From Gibbula magus (taxonomy: Eukaryota > Mollusca > Gastropoda > Trochida > Trochidae), in NCBI GenBank assembly GCA_936450465.1, contig OW388296.1, positions 10,537,867 to 10,601,866 on the forward strand: a stretch of 64,000 nt of DNA. Direction: 5' to 3'. The notes beneath the pieces are model-generated. The model made no database searches. It was given only the letters and a program-made list of their open reading frames with translations, and had not been told where the DNA came from. A program made the translations under genes and the position numbers. Positions 25,726-37,425 of this stretch are shown here, piece by piece (position 1 is the first letter of the stretch; each line of letters starts with the position of its first letter).

Positions 25726-26247
25726 ATTCGCGGTAAATATGTTACTCCGTGTATTATTCCGATTACATACATATCTTAAGCTAGTCATGAATTTAGATTG
25801 CCTTGTATGATTAACTGATATTTCTTCTTCCAACATGCACTTTACGATTGATAGTGTATTCAATGATAGGCCGTCAAAGTTACACTTGAATAGATCAAAA
25901 CTGTCGTGACCTCAGGTTTTTACGTTTATGTATTAATTTAAAAAATTACGTTAAAGTGATCGGTGATCCCCTATTATTATTTCTGAATTAGTTTGTTTAT
26001 TTAACTGCGCCTATCATATTACACTTTTAGCAATATCTAAAATATGTGTGTCAGTAAAAAATCCTGTTGAATATGCAAAATTGGATTATAATTTTTTTGT
26101 TTTTATTTAAAAAGTGCTTAATTTCATTTTGTTTCACTTAGCAGTGACATTAATTTTCAAAATATAAACTTGCTATGTATTTGCAATTAAATTGTACCTG
26201 AAAGGATTCGGAGTTTGTTCGTTGAAAGCGCGTGCTTCATTTAAGTG
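25726..26247. other. Intergenic, no gene seen
   Basis: AT-rich left flank of the giant inverted structure. No gene, and no target-site duplication matching the far flank, could be seen. Confidence 0.45.
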
Positions 26248-26288
26248 CGCTAACTTCACAGACCCTCAGAGGGTCTGTGAAGTTAGCG
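26248..26288. repeat. 41-bp palindrome at the left tip
   Basis: The arm GCTAACTTCACAGACCCTC (26249-26267), one A, and its exact complement (26269-26287) form a hairpin, extended by one more C/G pair on the outside. The outward-facing half is identical to the sequence at the far right tip of the structure (~55,268-55,287). The left tip therefore carries the terminus in both orientations. Confidence 0.9.
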
Positions 26289-26552
26289 AACAGTTCCTTA
26301 TTCCTTATTCCCTATTCAAAATGTGAAGTTAGCATACAGTTCCTTATTCCTTATTCCCTATTCAAAATGTGAAGTTAGCATACAGTTACTTATTCCTTAT
26401 TCCTTATTCAAAATGTGAAGTTAGCATACAGTTACTTATTCCTTATTCCTTATTCAAAATGTGAAGTTGGCAAACAGTTACTTATTCCTTATTCCCTATT
26501 CAAAATGTGAAGTTGGCGAACAGTTACTTATTCCTTATTCAATTTTTTAGCA
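26277..26552 (+). repeat. Six 46-bp subterminal repeats, left arm
   Basis: Units begin GTGAAGTTAG or GTGAAGTTGG at 26277, 26323, 26369, 26415, 26461 and 26507, an exact 46-bp period. Each contains CAGTTACTTATTCC or CAGTTCCTTATTCC and ends TATTCAAAAT. The last unit is truncated. Confidence 0.95.
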
Positions 26553-26693
26553 ATTCACGCTTGTTCGTAGGTTATTATTTAATATTTAAGACTGCAAACA
26601 ACAAAAACGTTCTTTTCTTGTGTGCCGGTAGTTTAAAACTAAACGCAGAAAGCCCACAGCGTTGTACACAGCTGAACCGAGCGCTCCACGAGC

Positions 26694-26722
26694 TATAAAT
26701 AGCACGCAGTCGATTCAACATG
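26694..26722 (+). promoter_or_regulatory. Inward-facing TATA promoter, left arm
   Basis: A consensus TATA box (TATAAAT at 26694-26700) lies in a GC-richer segment conserved in the other arm. ATG GCG TCG follows at 26720, about 26 bp downstream, so a transcript would start close to that ATG. In this arm the frame stops after nine codons. The first AATAAA downstream is at 27039-27044, in the first satellite unit, so a transcript of about 320 nt is predicted. Promoter activity is inference. Confidence 0.55.
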
Positions 26723-26891
26723 GCGTCGCTTCAATCTGTTGCTGTTTAAATCAAATCAAAGATAGATTCCATGTCAGCACATAGAGATTTGAATACAATA
26801 AACAAATGTTAAGTTTAACTCAAAAGCTCATGTGAGGAGTAACAGTAGTTTATAAACGACCGGGGACGTGCTCCCCGAACATCGAAATAAA

Positions 26892-29800
26892 GGTCAATCT
26901 GAATCCGTTGCTGAGAGTGTGAAGTTAGTTACTTATTCGGTATTGGACATTTCTGTCGCTGGCACCCGTTTCGGATTACATAGTTTTATTTATGAATCAG
27001 AACATGTAAGCTCCGTCTCTAGGGTACATTTCAGCTGTAATAAAGTTTTAGTTACGGCCTTGAACTAGCGCTGTGGACTCATCATAGGTCAATCTGAATC
27101 CGTTGCTGAGAGTGTGAATTTGGTTACTTATTCGATATTGGACATTTCTGTCACTGGCATCCGTTTCAGAATATATAGGTTTATATACGAATCAGCACAT
27201 GTTAGCTCCGTCTCAAGGGTACATTTTAGCTATAATAAACTTTTAGTTACGGCCTTGAACGTGCGTTGTGGGCTCGTCATAGGTCAATCTGAATCCGTTG
27301 CTGAGAGTGTGAAGTTGGTTACTTATTCGATATTGGACATTTCTGTCACTGGCATCCGTTTCAGAATATATAGGTTTATATACGAATCAGCACATGTTAG
27401 CTCCGTCTCAGGGGTACATTTTAGCTATAATAAAGTTTTAGTTACGGCCTTGAACTAGCGCTGTGGGCTCGTCATAGGTCAATCTGAATCCGTTGCTGAG
27501 AGTGTGAAGTTGGTTACTTATTCGATATTGGACATTTCTGTCACTGGCATCCGTTTCAGAATACATAGGTTTATATACGAATCAGCACATGTTAGTTCCG
27601 TCTCAAGGGTACATTTTAGCTATAATAAAGTTTTAGTTACGGCCTTGAACTAGCGCTGTGGGCTCGTCATAGGTCAATCTGAATCCGTTGCTGAGAGTGT
27701 GAAGTTGGTTACTTATTCGATATTGGACATTTCTGTCGCTGGCACCCGTTTCAGAATACATAGGTTTATATACGAATCAGCACATGTTAGCTCCGTCTCA
27801 AGGGTACATTTTAGCTATAATAAACTTTTAGTTACGGCCTTGAACCAGCGCTGTGGGCTCGACATAGTCAATCTGAATCCGTTGCTGAGAGTGTGAAGAT
27901 AGTTACTTATTCGATATTGGACATTTCTGTCGCTGGCACCCGTTTCAGAATACATAGGTTTATATACGAATCAGCACATGTTAGTTCCGTCTCAAGGGTA
28001 CATTTTAGCTATAACAAAGTTTTAGTTACGGCCTTGAACCAGCGCTGTGGGCTCGACATAGTCAATCTGAATCCGTTGCTGAGAGTGTGAAGTCAGTTAC
28101 TTATTCGATATTGGACATTTCTGTCGCTGGCACCCGTTTCAGAATACATAGGTTTATATACGAATCAGCACATGTTAGTTCCGTCTCAAGGGTACATTTT
28201 AGCTATAATAAAGTTTTAGTTACGGCCTTGAACTAGCGCTGTGGGCTCGTCATAGGTCAATCTGAATCCGTTGCTGAGAGTGTGAAGTTGGTTACTTATT
28301 CGATATTGGACATTTCTGTCACTGGCATCCGTTTCAGAATATATAGGTTTATATACGAATCAGCACATGTAAGCTCCGTCTCAAGGGTACATTTTAGCTA
28401 TAATAAAGTTTTAGTTACGGCCTTGAACTAGCGCTGTGGGCTCGTCATAGGTCAATCTGAATCCGTTGCTGAGAGTGTGAAGTTGGTTACTTATTCGATA
28501 TTGGACATTTCTGTCACTGGCATCCGTTTCAGAATACATAGGTTTATATACGAATCAGCACATGTTAGTTCCGTCTCAAGGGTACATTTTAGCTATAATA
28601 AAGTTTTAGTTACGGCCTTGAACTAGCGCTGTGGGCTCGTCATAGGTCAATCTGAATCCGTTGCTGAGAGTGTGAAGTTGGTTACTTATTCGATATTGGA
28701 CATTTCTGTCGCTGGCACCCGTTTCAGAATACATAGGTTTATATACGAATCAGCACATGTTAGCTCCGTCTCAAGGGTACATGTTAGCTATAACAAAGTT
28801 TTATTTACGGCCTTGAACGTGCGTTGTGGGCTCGTCAAAGGTCAATCTGAATCCGTTGCTGAGAGTGTGAAGTTAGTTACTTATTCGATATTGGACAATT
28901 CTGTCGCTGGCACCCGTTTCAGAATACATAGGTTTATATACGAATCAGCACATGTTAGCTCCGTCTCAAGGGTACATTTTAGCTATAATAAACTTTTAGT
29001 TACGGCCTTGAACTAGCGCTGTGGGCTCGTCATAGGTCAATCTGAATCCGTTGCTGAGAGTGTGAAGTTGGTTACTTATTCGATATTGGACATTTCTGTC
29101 ACTGGCATCCGTTTCAGAATATATAGGTTTATATACGAATCAGCACATGTAAGCTCCGTCTCAAGGGTACATTTTAGCTATAATAAAGTTTTAGTTACGG
29201 CCTTGAACTAGCGCTGTGGGCTCGTCATAGGTCAATCTGAATCCGTTGCTGAGAGTGTGAAGTTGGTTACTTATTCGATATTGGACATTTCTGTCACTGG
29301 CATCCGTTTCAGAATACATAGGTTTATATACGAATCAGCACATGTTAGTTCCGTCTCAAGGGTACATTTTAGCTATAATAAAGTTTTAGTTACGGCCTTG
29401 AACTAGCGCTGTGGGCTCGTCATAGGTCAATCTGAATCCGTTGCTGAGAGTGTGAAGTTGGTTACTTATTCGATATTGGACATTTCTGTCGCTGGCACCC
29501 GTTTCAGAATACATAGGTTTATATACGAATCAGCACATGTTAGCTCCGTCTCAAGGGTACATTTTAGCTATAATAAACTTTTAGTTACGGCCTTGAACCA
29601 GCGCTGTGGGCTCGACATAGTCAATCTGAATCCGTTGCTGAGAGTGTGAAGTTAGTTACTTATTCGATATTGGACATTTCTGTCGCTGGCACCCGTTTCA
29701 GAATACATAGGTTTATATACGAATCAGCACATGTTAGTTCCGTCTCAAGGGTACATTTTAGCTATAACAAAGTTTTAGTTACGGCCTTGAACCAGCGCTG

Positions 29801-31617
29801 TGGGCTCGACATAGTCAATCTGAATCCGTTGCTGAGAGTGTGAAGTCAGTTACTTATTCGATATTGGACATTTCTGTCGCTGGCACCCGTTTCAGAATAC
29901 ATAGGTTTATATACGAATCAGCACATGTTAGTTCCGTCTCAAGGGTACATTTTAGCTATAATAAAGTTTTAGTTACGGCCTTGAACTAGCGCTGTGGGCT
30001 CGTCATAGGTCAATCTGAATCCGTTGCTGAGAGTGTGAAGTTGGTTACTTATTCGATATTGGACATTTCTGTCACTGGCATCCGTTTCAGAATATATAGG
30101 TTTATATACGAATCAGCACATGTTAGCTCCGTCTCAAGGGTACATTTTAGCTATAATAAAGTTTTAGTAACGGCCTTGAACTAGCGCTGTGGGCTCGTCA
30201 TAGGTCAATCTGAATCCGTTGCTGAGAGTGTGAAGTTAGTTACTAATTCGATATTGGACATTTCTGTCGCTAGCACCCGTTTCAGAATACATAGGTTTAT
30301 ATAAGAAGCAGCACATGTTAGCTCCGTCTCAAGGGTACATTTTAGCTATAATAAAGTTTTAGTTACGGCCTTGAACGTGCGTTGTGGGCTCGTCAAAGGT
30401 CAATCTGAATCCGTTGCTGAGAGTGTGAAGTTAGTTACTTATTCGATATTGGACATTTCTGTCGCTGGCACCCGTTTCAGAATACATAGGTTTATATACG
30501 AATCAGCACATGTTAGCTCCGTCTCAAGGGTACATGTTAGCTATAACAAAGTTTTATTTACGGCCTTGAACGTGCGTTGTGGGCTCGTCAAAGGTCAATC
30601 TGAATCCGTTGCTGAGAGTGTGAAGTTAGTTACTTATTCGATATTGGACAATTCTGTCGCTGGCACCCGTTTCAGAATACATAGGTTTATATACGAATCA
30701 GCACATGTTAGCTCCGTCTCAAGGGTACATTTTAGCTATAATAAACTTTTAGTTACGGCCTTGAACTAGCGCTGTGGGCTCGTCATAGGTCAATCTGAAT
30801 CCGTTGCTGAGAGTGTGAAGTTAGTTACTTATTCGATATTGGACATTTCTGTCGCTGGCACTCGTTTCGGAATACATAGGTTGATATATGAATCAGCACA
30901 TGTTAGCTCTGTCTCTAGGGTACATTTCAGCTGTAACAAAGTTTTAGTTACGGCCTTGAACTAGCGAAGTGGACTCGTCATAGGTCAATCTGAATCCGTT
31001 GCTGAGAGTGTGAAGTTAGTTACTTATTCGATATTGGACATTTCTGTCACTGGCACCCGTTTCAGAATACATAGGTTTATATAAGAAGCAGCACATGTTA
31101 GTTCCGTCTCAAGGGTACATTTTAGCTATAATAAAGTTTTAATTAGGGCCTTAACTAGCGCTGTGGGGTCGACATAGGTCAATCTGAATCCGTTGCTGAG
31201 AGTGTGAAGTTAGTTACTTATTCGATATTGGACATTTCTGTCGCTGGCACTCGTTTCGGAATACATAGGTTGATATATGAATCAGCACATGTTAGCTCTG
31301 TCTCTAGGGTACATTTCAGCTGTAACAAAGTTTTAGTTACGGCCTTGAACTAGCGAAGTGGACTCGTCATAGGTCAATCTGAATCCGTTGCTGAGAGTGT
31401 GAAGTTAGTTACTTATTCGATATTGGACATTTCTGTCACTGGCACCCGTTTCAGAATACATAGGTTTATATAAGAAGCAGCACATGTTAGTTCCGTCTCA
31501 AGGGTACATTTTAGCTATAATAAAGTTTTAATTAGGGCCTTAACTAGCGCTGTGGGGTCGACATAGGTCAATCTGAATCCGTTGCTGAGAGTGTGTAGTT
31601 AGTTACTTATTCGATAT
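26892..31617 (+). repeat. Left satellite array, ~25 units of 194/195 bp
   Basis: Unit starts (at the GTG of GTGTGAAGTTAG) fall at 26919, 27114, 27309 and so on to 31593, mostly 195 bp apart. Units are 194 bp where CGTCATAGGTC is shortened to CGACATAGTC. A nine-unit higher-order repeat of about 1,753 bp is visible: 27699 pairs with 29452, 27893 with 29646, and 28672 with 30425. A two-unit repeat covers the inner end (30,815-31,593). One frame is open for about 65 codons per unit and occasionally across two units (27114-27458, 28672-29016, 30371-30769), because the TAG at the unit end is lost in some variants. I regard this as a by-product of the unit sequence. Confidence 0.95.
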
Positions 31618-32120
31618 AAGTATGTACTACACATGTACACACACACATATATACACACGTACTTACTTCGTATGTGTAGACACATATGTATGAGTAGGCA
31701 CATATATAATCATATGCACGTATATCTCTTTTCGCATGCATGCACTTACTTATGATTACGTACTGGAGTACCTTTGCGTAGATACGTACGTATGCATACG
31801 CATGTACAAAATCGAAAGCATGTATATCTACTTAGTTACAATACGTAGCACGTATGCATCCGTAAGTAAGTGAACGTGTACATATCTGCTTACGCACACA
31901 CAGACAAATGCACGTATGTATGTTGCGCACAAAGTTAATTGTAAGGACGTACATCTGCTTGCGCATGCAAGGACAAAGGCACGTACGCAAGTACATATGC
32001 ATAGGCACGTTCACAATCGTACCCATGTAATCTTCTTACGCTCACAGGGACACAACCACGTACGCATTACCTTACGTACGAATGAGTAGGTACGAACGTA
32101 TACTTACGCAATCGTTCGCA
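31618..32120. repeat. Alternating ACGT-rich tract, left
   Basis: About 500 bp dominated by TACGTACG, GCATGCATGC, CACACACATATA and CGTATGCATACGCATG-like runs with no exact period. The matching tract at 49,700-49,930 lies just inside the other arm. Alternating purine-pyrimidine sequence of this kind can adopt Z-DNA or cruciform structures. Confidence 0.8.
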
Positions 32121-33417
32121 TGTGGACGACACCCATAGCCTCACTGACGTATAATAATAACTCAGTGATGAGATTTCTATCTTGACAATTAACATGTAAA
32201 AAGAAATGCCAACAGAGCATAAATAACAATCCAATTCATTTTATTAACAAAAGTATTAACTTGTGCAAGTGATACATAACGGGGAAACAACTAATTGTTT
32301 TTAAAACAGATTGGAGATGAGTTGTTTATACAATAAATAGAGTTGATAGTCAAAGGTTGAATAGCTAATTAAGTGGAATGAATAGAGACTGCATGAAGGA
32401 TTAGCAAGGTGATTGGAAGCCATTTGAATGATTTTACAATAGATGAAATAGATGTATACAGGGAAAAGTAAGTTGATTAAAATCAAATACTTTTTTCAAT
32501 AAAAAAAAAGTTTACACCTTCATGCAAAAATGTTATGTTAAGAATTTTTTAATATGATGACAATTTATACAAAGATCAGCATGACATTACTTGACTTTCA
32601 ACTATAAAGTTTGACTGATTGATTTAATCAAAAATTTCAGCTCTTTAAAGTCATTGGGTTTGGAGAAGAAGAAGTTTACGGATGGAAGCCATGTCATGCC
32701 ATGAGCACATGAACTAAACATACAGATTACAAAATGCTTTTCTACAGTTAATTATATTGTCATCGCATTGCTTCTTCTTCAAATTCAATATATGGTCGTT
32801 AATCAAAACTCAATAGTAAAGGAATAACTATGTTGACACAAGATCAGCAAACGTTCACAAAGTTATTTCAAATTATCTATAAACGGACTTCATCTCACTT
32901 CCAAAATTGAATATTTTAAGAACAGTTATGAATAAACTAGGTCTGGTCACGGACTTAAATTATGTAATTTAAGTCCGTGGTCTGGTTAACATTCAAACCT
33001 ACACAATAAGGGATGATAACAATTCTTTAAGAAAGTGACATAAATCATTAATAATGACTGTTTGAAAATATACTGTCATATTGTGCTAGAAATTAACACT
33101 GTAAAAGCTTTATCACCTTAATGCCCTAGCCCTGACATATATTTATTTCCTGAATCACTTTGCAATAGTCAGAGTGACAGTCTGTGTTTTTATCTTTACC
33201 AGTCATTGGAGAAAAATATATCAAAATTAACAATTTCTTTAATTTCTGGATAATAGACATTATAGATTATCAAGTCTCGTAGTTTTATTTCTAGGTAATA
33301 AATACTAAAACAGGTTATGTTTAAAATCTAAATGCAGATTTAATTTATGAATTTTATTTCAAAGCCACAAATCTTATCTCGTACATGACAAAAGTCCAAT
33401 ATAATATACCTATAAAT
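32121..33417. other. Non-coding, inner loop; small hairpin
   Basis: AT-rich sequence downstream of the minus-strand gene. A perfect 15-bp hairpin with a 2-bp loop (CACGGACTTAAATTA and its complement) lies at 32948-32979. Confidence 0.5.
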
Positions 33418-33865
33418 TAAGGCTGGATATTGTGGCAAAATTCATATTGCGATATATTGGGATATACAGGACACATATTGCAATAATACTGCGATATATT
33501 GAATGACTTCTACATTGAGCTTTTATACATCGTTATGCGATTTAAACATGAAATATTTGATAAAATGCCTTTCAGATCTTATAAACTATATACAACAAGT
33601 TATTAAGGTAAATATGTAAGCAAAGTCTAATGATATTTACATAAAAAAATGTCTCCCATCATTTGTCCAACACATATTCCTGCACATCAAACATGTTTTG
33701 GAGAATTAAACCATGTGTCTGTGCCTAAAAGGAATATTTTAAACTTAATTTTACTTGAAATGCATTGGTGCGATATATTGCGATATCACAAATCATATTG
33801 CAATTATTGCAATACACACTTTGTACCGATATATACCGGTATATCGATAATATTGCACAGCCCTA
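33418..33865. mobile_element. hAT-type MITE, 448 bp, with 8-bp target-site duplication
   Basis: The element begins TAAGGCTGGATATTG and ends ATTGCACAGCCCTA, with interior GCGATATATTGCGATAT runs. CTATAAAT is perfectly duplicated at both flanks (33410-33417 and 33866-33873). An 8-bp duplication with TAGGGCTG-type ends is characteristic of hAT MITEs. Confidence 0.9.
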
Positions 33866-34084
33866 CTATAAATATGATAAATTTCTAAAACAATTCATGT
33901 ACGGATATTCTGTTGGTTACAGGATCAAATATTAAAAAGCTTTTTAAATGGCAAAGTCTGATTATGATAGTACATAGTTATGAAATGAAGAAAATGATTC
34001 AATTCTTTTTCAGTTCAATTTCTTACCATAAGTAATGGAGGACTGTCAAAATGCCTTAAAAATGTTTAATTTGAATACAACAAG

Positions 34085-35037
34085 TAGTTGTCACTAAGGT
34101 GACATGATCCCCCGCCGAAAATTAATACTTCAAAATTTAAAAATAATGTCAAGATCAGCAAAATCGACTGTCAAACATGTCGAAAAAGTCAAAGCTCCAC
34201 TGTGACCTTGACAAAAATGTCAAGGTCATCAAATCTAATCAGCCCTTTGTCTTTCCTAGGAAGTGCATTATGTAAGATATGATGAAATTCCAGTGAATGG
34301 TTCTTGAGATATCCCGCTGACAACCTTTACTTGTACATTAACATGTCGAAAAATTTTAAATTCCACTGTGACCTTGAGAATAATGTCAAGGTCACCATAA
34401 TCTAATCAGTCCTTTTGCTTTGTGTAAGATATGATGAAATTCCGGTGAATGGTTCTTGAGATATTCTGCTGACAACCTTTACATGTACATTAACATGTCG
34501 AAAAATTCAAAGTTCCACTGTGACCTTGAAAATAATGTCAAGGTCACCAAAATCTAATCAGCCCGTCGTCTTCCCCAGAAGGTGCTTTGTGTAAGAAATG
34601 ATGGAATTCCGGTGAATGGTTCTTGATATCCCGCTGACAAGCTTTACATGTACATTAACATGTCGAAAAATTCAAAGTTCTTCTGTGACCTTGAAAATAA
34701 TGTCAAGGTCACCAAAATCTAATCAGCCCGTCGTCTTTCCTTGGAGAAGCTATGTGTAAAATATGAAGAGAATCCAGAGAATGGTTAATGAGATATCCCG
34801 CTGACAAGGGTAAAATAACAAAGTCTTGTTGTGACCTTGAAATGAAGGTCAAGGTCACAAACCTATGTAAGAACATTACTCTTCCCATGATGAACCTATA
34901 TGCAAAATATGAAAAGAATCCAGTGAATAGTATTTGAGTTATTCCATTTCGTACGGACGTACGTACGGACGGAAGGACGGACGCAGCCGAAGACTATATC
35001 CCCCGCTTCGCGCTAAACGCGCGGCGTGGGATAATAT
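34085..35037. mobile_element. Pearl-like element with ~4-5 core repeats
   Basis: The 5' end has GACATGATCCCCCGCCG. Core units of about 165-190 bp follow, each with TGTGACCTTGA, TGTCAAGGTCACC and GAGATATCCCGCTGACAA. The element then has a GGAC/GTACGGAC run (~34,955-34,985) and ends TATCCCCCGCTTCGCGC..GGGATAAT. It is non-coding and lies just beyond the 3' end of the minus-strand gene. Confidence 0.75.
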
Positions 35038-35131
35038 ACATATCAAGAAAATATTTGATTCTAGCAAGCCAAATCATTCATGTATTTCCCTTCGGTCTTC
35101 ATGAAAGTTGCTCCGATGCAGCATCATAATG

Positions 35132-35137
35132 TTTATT
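35132..35137 (-). terminator. Polyadenylation signal of minus-strand gene
   Basis: AATAAA on the minus strand, about 50 bp downstream of the stop codon at 35186-35188. This supports the adjacent frame as a terminal exon. Confidence 0.65.
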
Positions 35138-35185
35138 TTTTAAATGCACGGTCTGAGGTATTATCAATGTGACCGTCATCAACAT

Positions 35186-35312
35186 TCATTCAGCTTGTAT
35201 CTCTTTTTTCTTTGAACTGGGGATGAAATATACTGGATCTGCAGAAGTGAGTCTTTTGTAGTCCTCCATGGGCAGCTTGTAGAATTGGCATCCTTGAAGA
35301 AATCCACATACT
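35186..35312 (-). CDS. Terminal coding exon of spliced gene, unknown family
   Basis: A strong acceptor (TTTATTTGCAG) precedes 35312. The exon opens by completing an arginine codon from the upstream exon and then reads VCGFLQGCQFYKLPMEDYK, later TSADPVYFIPSSKKKEIQAE, and a TGA stop. About 42 residues are encoded, with two cysteines near the start and a lysine-rich end. Phase agrees exactly with the donor at 37,426 (AG + A = Arg). The family is not recognised. The gene lies wholly within the loop of the giant inverted structure and runs toward the left arm. Confidence 0.65.
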
Positions 35313-35549
35313 CTGCAAATAAAGTGTTATAGATAAAGTGAGTGATAGAGACAGGATTTCATAAAATAATCAATCAGAGAGCCCATGTTAATATTTTATT
35401 GTGGCCAATATCTGTAGACACAATTTATAGTTTTCAAATGTACCTAGATTTTATAATGAAATCATTCAGAGTCAAGCAATCATATTGTCCAAAGAAAAAG
35501 ACAAACAACAGGAAAAGTTGTAATTATGTTAAACTTATTCATAAAAAGA

Positions 35550-36200
35550 ACTAGAGCCATTGGCTTTGTAGCTCATCTGTAGACACAATTTATAATTTTC
35601 AAATGGATCTAGATTATATAATGAAATAATTCAGACAAGAGTAAAGCAACCATAATGTCCAAAGAAATTGACAAACAGGAAAAAGTTGTCATAATGTTAA
35701 ACTTATTCATATATAAACAAGTACCATAGGCTCTGTAGCTCAACAGGCTTAAACAACACACTAAATAGGTTTCAAACTGTAAATTTTCCAGAAGTATTTA
35801 TCAGAAGTATAAAAAACACTCAAGTAGTTTTCATAATGGAAAAGAAGATGAAAATATATATCTTTATGTTGTGACCTCTGTGTACCCATTTTTTAGGCCA
35901 CTGTGGCACAGAGTCACCAAATATACTATTTACTGAATTTAGAATCCCCAAAGGCTAAGGAGTCTGTACGCAACATTTCAGCTTTCTATGGCTTTAGGTG
36001 CCAGAGATGATGTAAAAAGGTTTTTCGGTCATGACCCCTGTGACCCATATTTGGGGCCACAAGGTCACCAAACCTATAATCTCATTGGCCAAGGAGTCCA
36101 AGTGTACATAAAATTTCAGCTCTCAGGCTCTATATTCATTGGTTCTTAAGAAGTCTAAGAAGCTAAAAGATTACGGACAGTCACAGATGGACGGACCAAT
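35550..36200. mobile_element. Pearl-type element (GTAGCTCATC family)
   Basis: Begins near AGAGCCATTGGCTTTGTAGC. The core units contain GACCCATATTTGGGGCCACA, GGTCACCAAA and GCCAAGGAGTC. It ends near a short GGACGGACC motif. Non-coding. Confidence 0.55.
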
Positions 36201-36391
36201 GCAATATCACAATACTTAAGCAATGATAGACAATTAGCTATTGTAGACAATAGTAATAAATAGTCCATTTGAATAGGGTTATTTCCATGACCAAAGCACA
36301 CAATTTATATTTTTACCCACAAGGAATTGTACTTATGGTACTTTTTTGTACTGTTTAGGTACCCGTTTAAACAGCTGGGTGGACTGAGTGC

Positions 36392-36841
36392 TAAGGCTGT
36401 GCAATATTATTGCAGTACCAATATATTGCAATACAGACTTGTGCAATACGTGTATTGCAATACGATTTTCATATCGCAATATATTGCACCAACAAATATG
36501 AAGTAAAATGTATTCATTCATCTTGTAAAAGGCACATTTACTGGCTTAACTTGTATTAGAAAATTATTTTCAAGTGCTAGAATGTGTGTTGGACTGTATT
36601 ACAAATGATCTTTTTAAAGATCTTAAAGTAATTTTGTCAAAGGTGTCTTGTTTAAACTGCCAAAAAATTGAATGTAGAGTTTATTAAGTATGTTGCAATG
36701 TCATTGGCACTAGTTAATATGGTCTTTATAGAAATATCTCATTGTCAGAGGATCTTACAATATATTGTGGTACGTATTGCAATACATTACAGTTCAGCAA
36801 TACATATCGCAATACAAAGATTGAGGCAATACACAGCCCTA
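36392..36841. mobile_element. hAT-type MITE, 450 bp, second copy
   Basis: Starts TAAGGCTGTGCAATATTATT and ends CACAGCCCTA. It is the same family and nearly the same length as 33418-33865, in the opposite orientation. GAGTGC occurs immediately outside both ends, offset by one base, which suggests a worn 8-bp duplication. It is inserted in older repeat DNA and lies in the intron before the last exon of the minus-strand gene. Confidence 0.75.
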
Positions 36842-36849
36842 CGAGTGCA

Positions 36850-37250
36850 TATGGATGAAGTGCCTTGTCCAGGGATACAAAACAGTATGAGGCACCAGGC
36901 CACATGTTTGATGTCTCAATATGCTAACACCTACACCACTGTGGTCCAAAATAATAATTTGAGTCATGTCATCCCTATCTCACAAAATCTACAATTTAGA
37001 ATCCCCATTAGCCAAGGAGTCTGTACACAACGTTTCAGCTCTCTTAACCTTATGGAACTGGAGAAGAAGTTGAAAATAGGTTTTTAAGGTTGAAATCTAC
37101 AATTTAGAATCCCCATTAGCCAGGAGTTTGTATGTAAAATTTCAGCTCTCTAGAGTCATTGGTTCTGGAGAAGAAGTCGAAAAAGCGAAAAGTTTACAGG
37201 TGGATGGACGGACGCCGGTATCCATGCCATGCCTTAAGCCACCGGGCACA
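36850..37250. mobile_element. Pearl-type element remnant
   Basis: About two core units (AATCTACAATTTAGAATCCC, ATTAGCCA, AGGAGT) followed by AAAAGTTTACAGGTGGATGG and a short ACGG run, ending ATGCCATGCCTTAAGCC. A plus frame crossing it and the neighbouring MITE (36668-37087) is a composite of repeats, not a gene. Confidence 0.6.
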
Positions 37251-37425
37251 TATTGATTCAGATTTAACTGCAGTGTAAAATTTACCATTTGATTTGACAA
37301 AATAACACTTTTGTATTGGTTTCTTTTCAAGGTTGGTTCATTCACTGATAAACATCAAGACAAGCTTTTATTCTGATTTTGCTCTATTTACAAATAATCT
37401 ACCCTTTTCCTCAATTTATATTTAC

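Noticed and set aside
26892..31617. CRISPR-like array
   Set aside because: The units are contiguous 194/195-bp satellite repeats with no unique spacers, in eukaryotic DNA.
36668..37087. 139-codon plus-strand open frame
   Set aside because: It runs from a hAT MITE into a pearl-type repeat. The sequence is a composite of two mobile elements and has no protein-like conservation.
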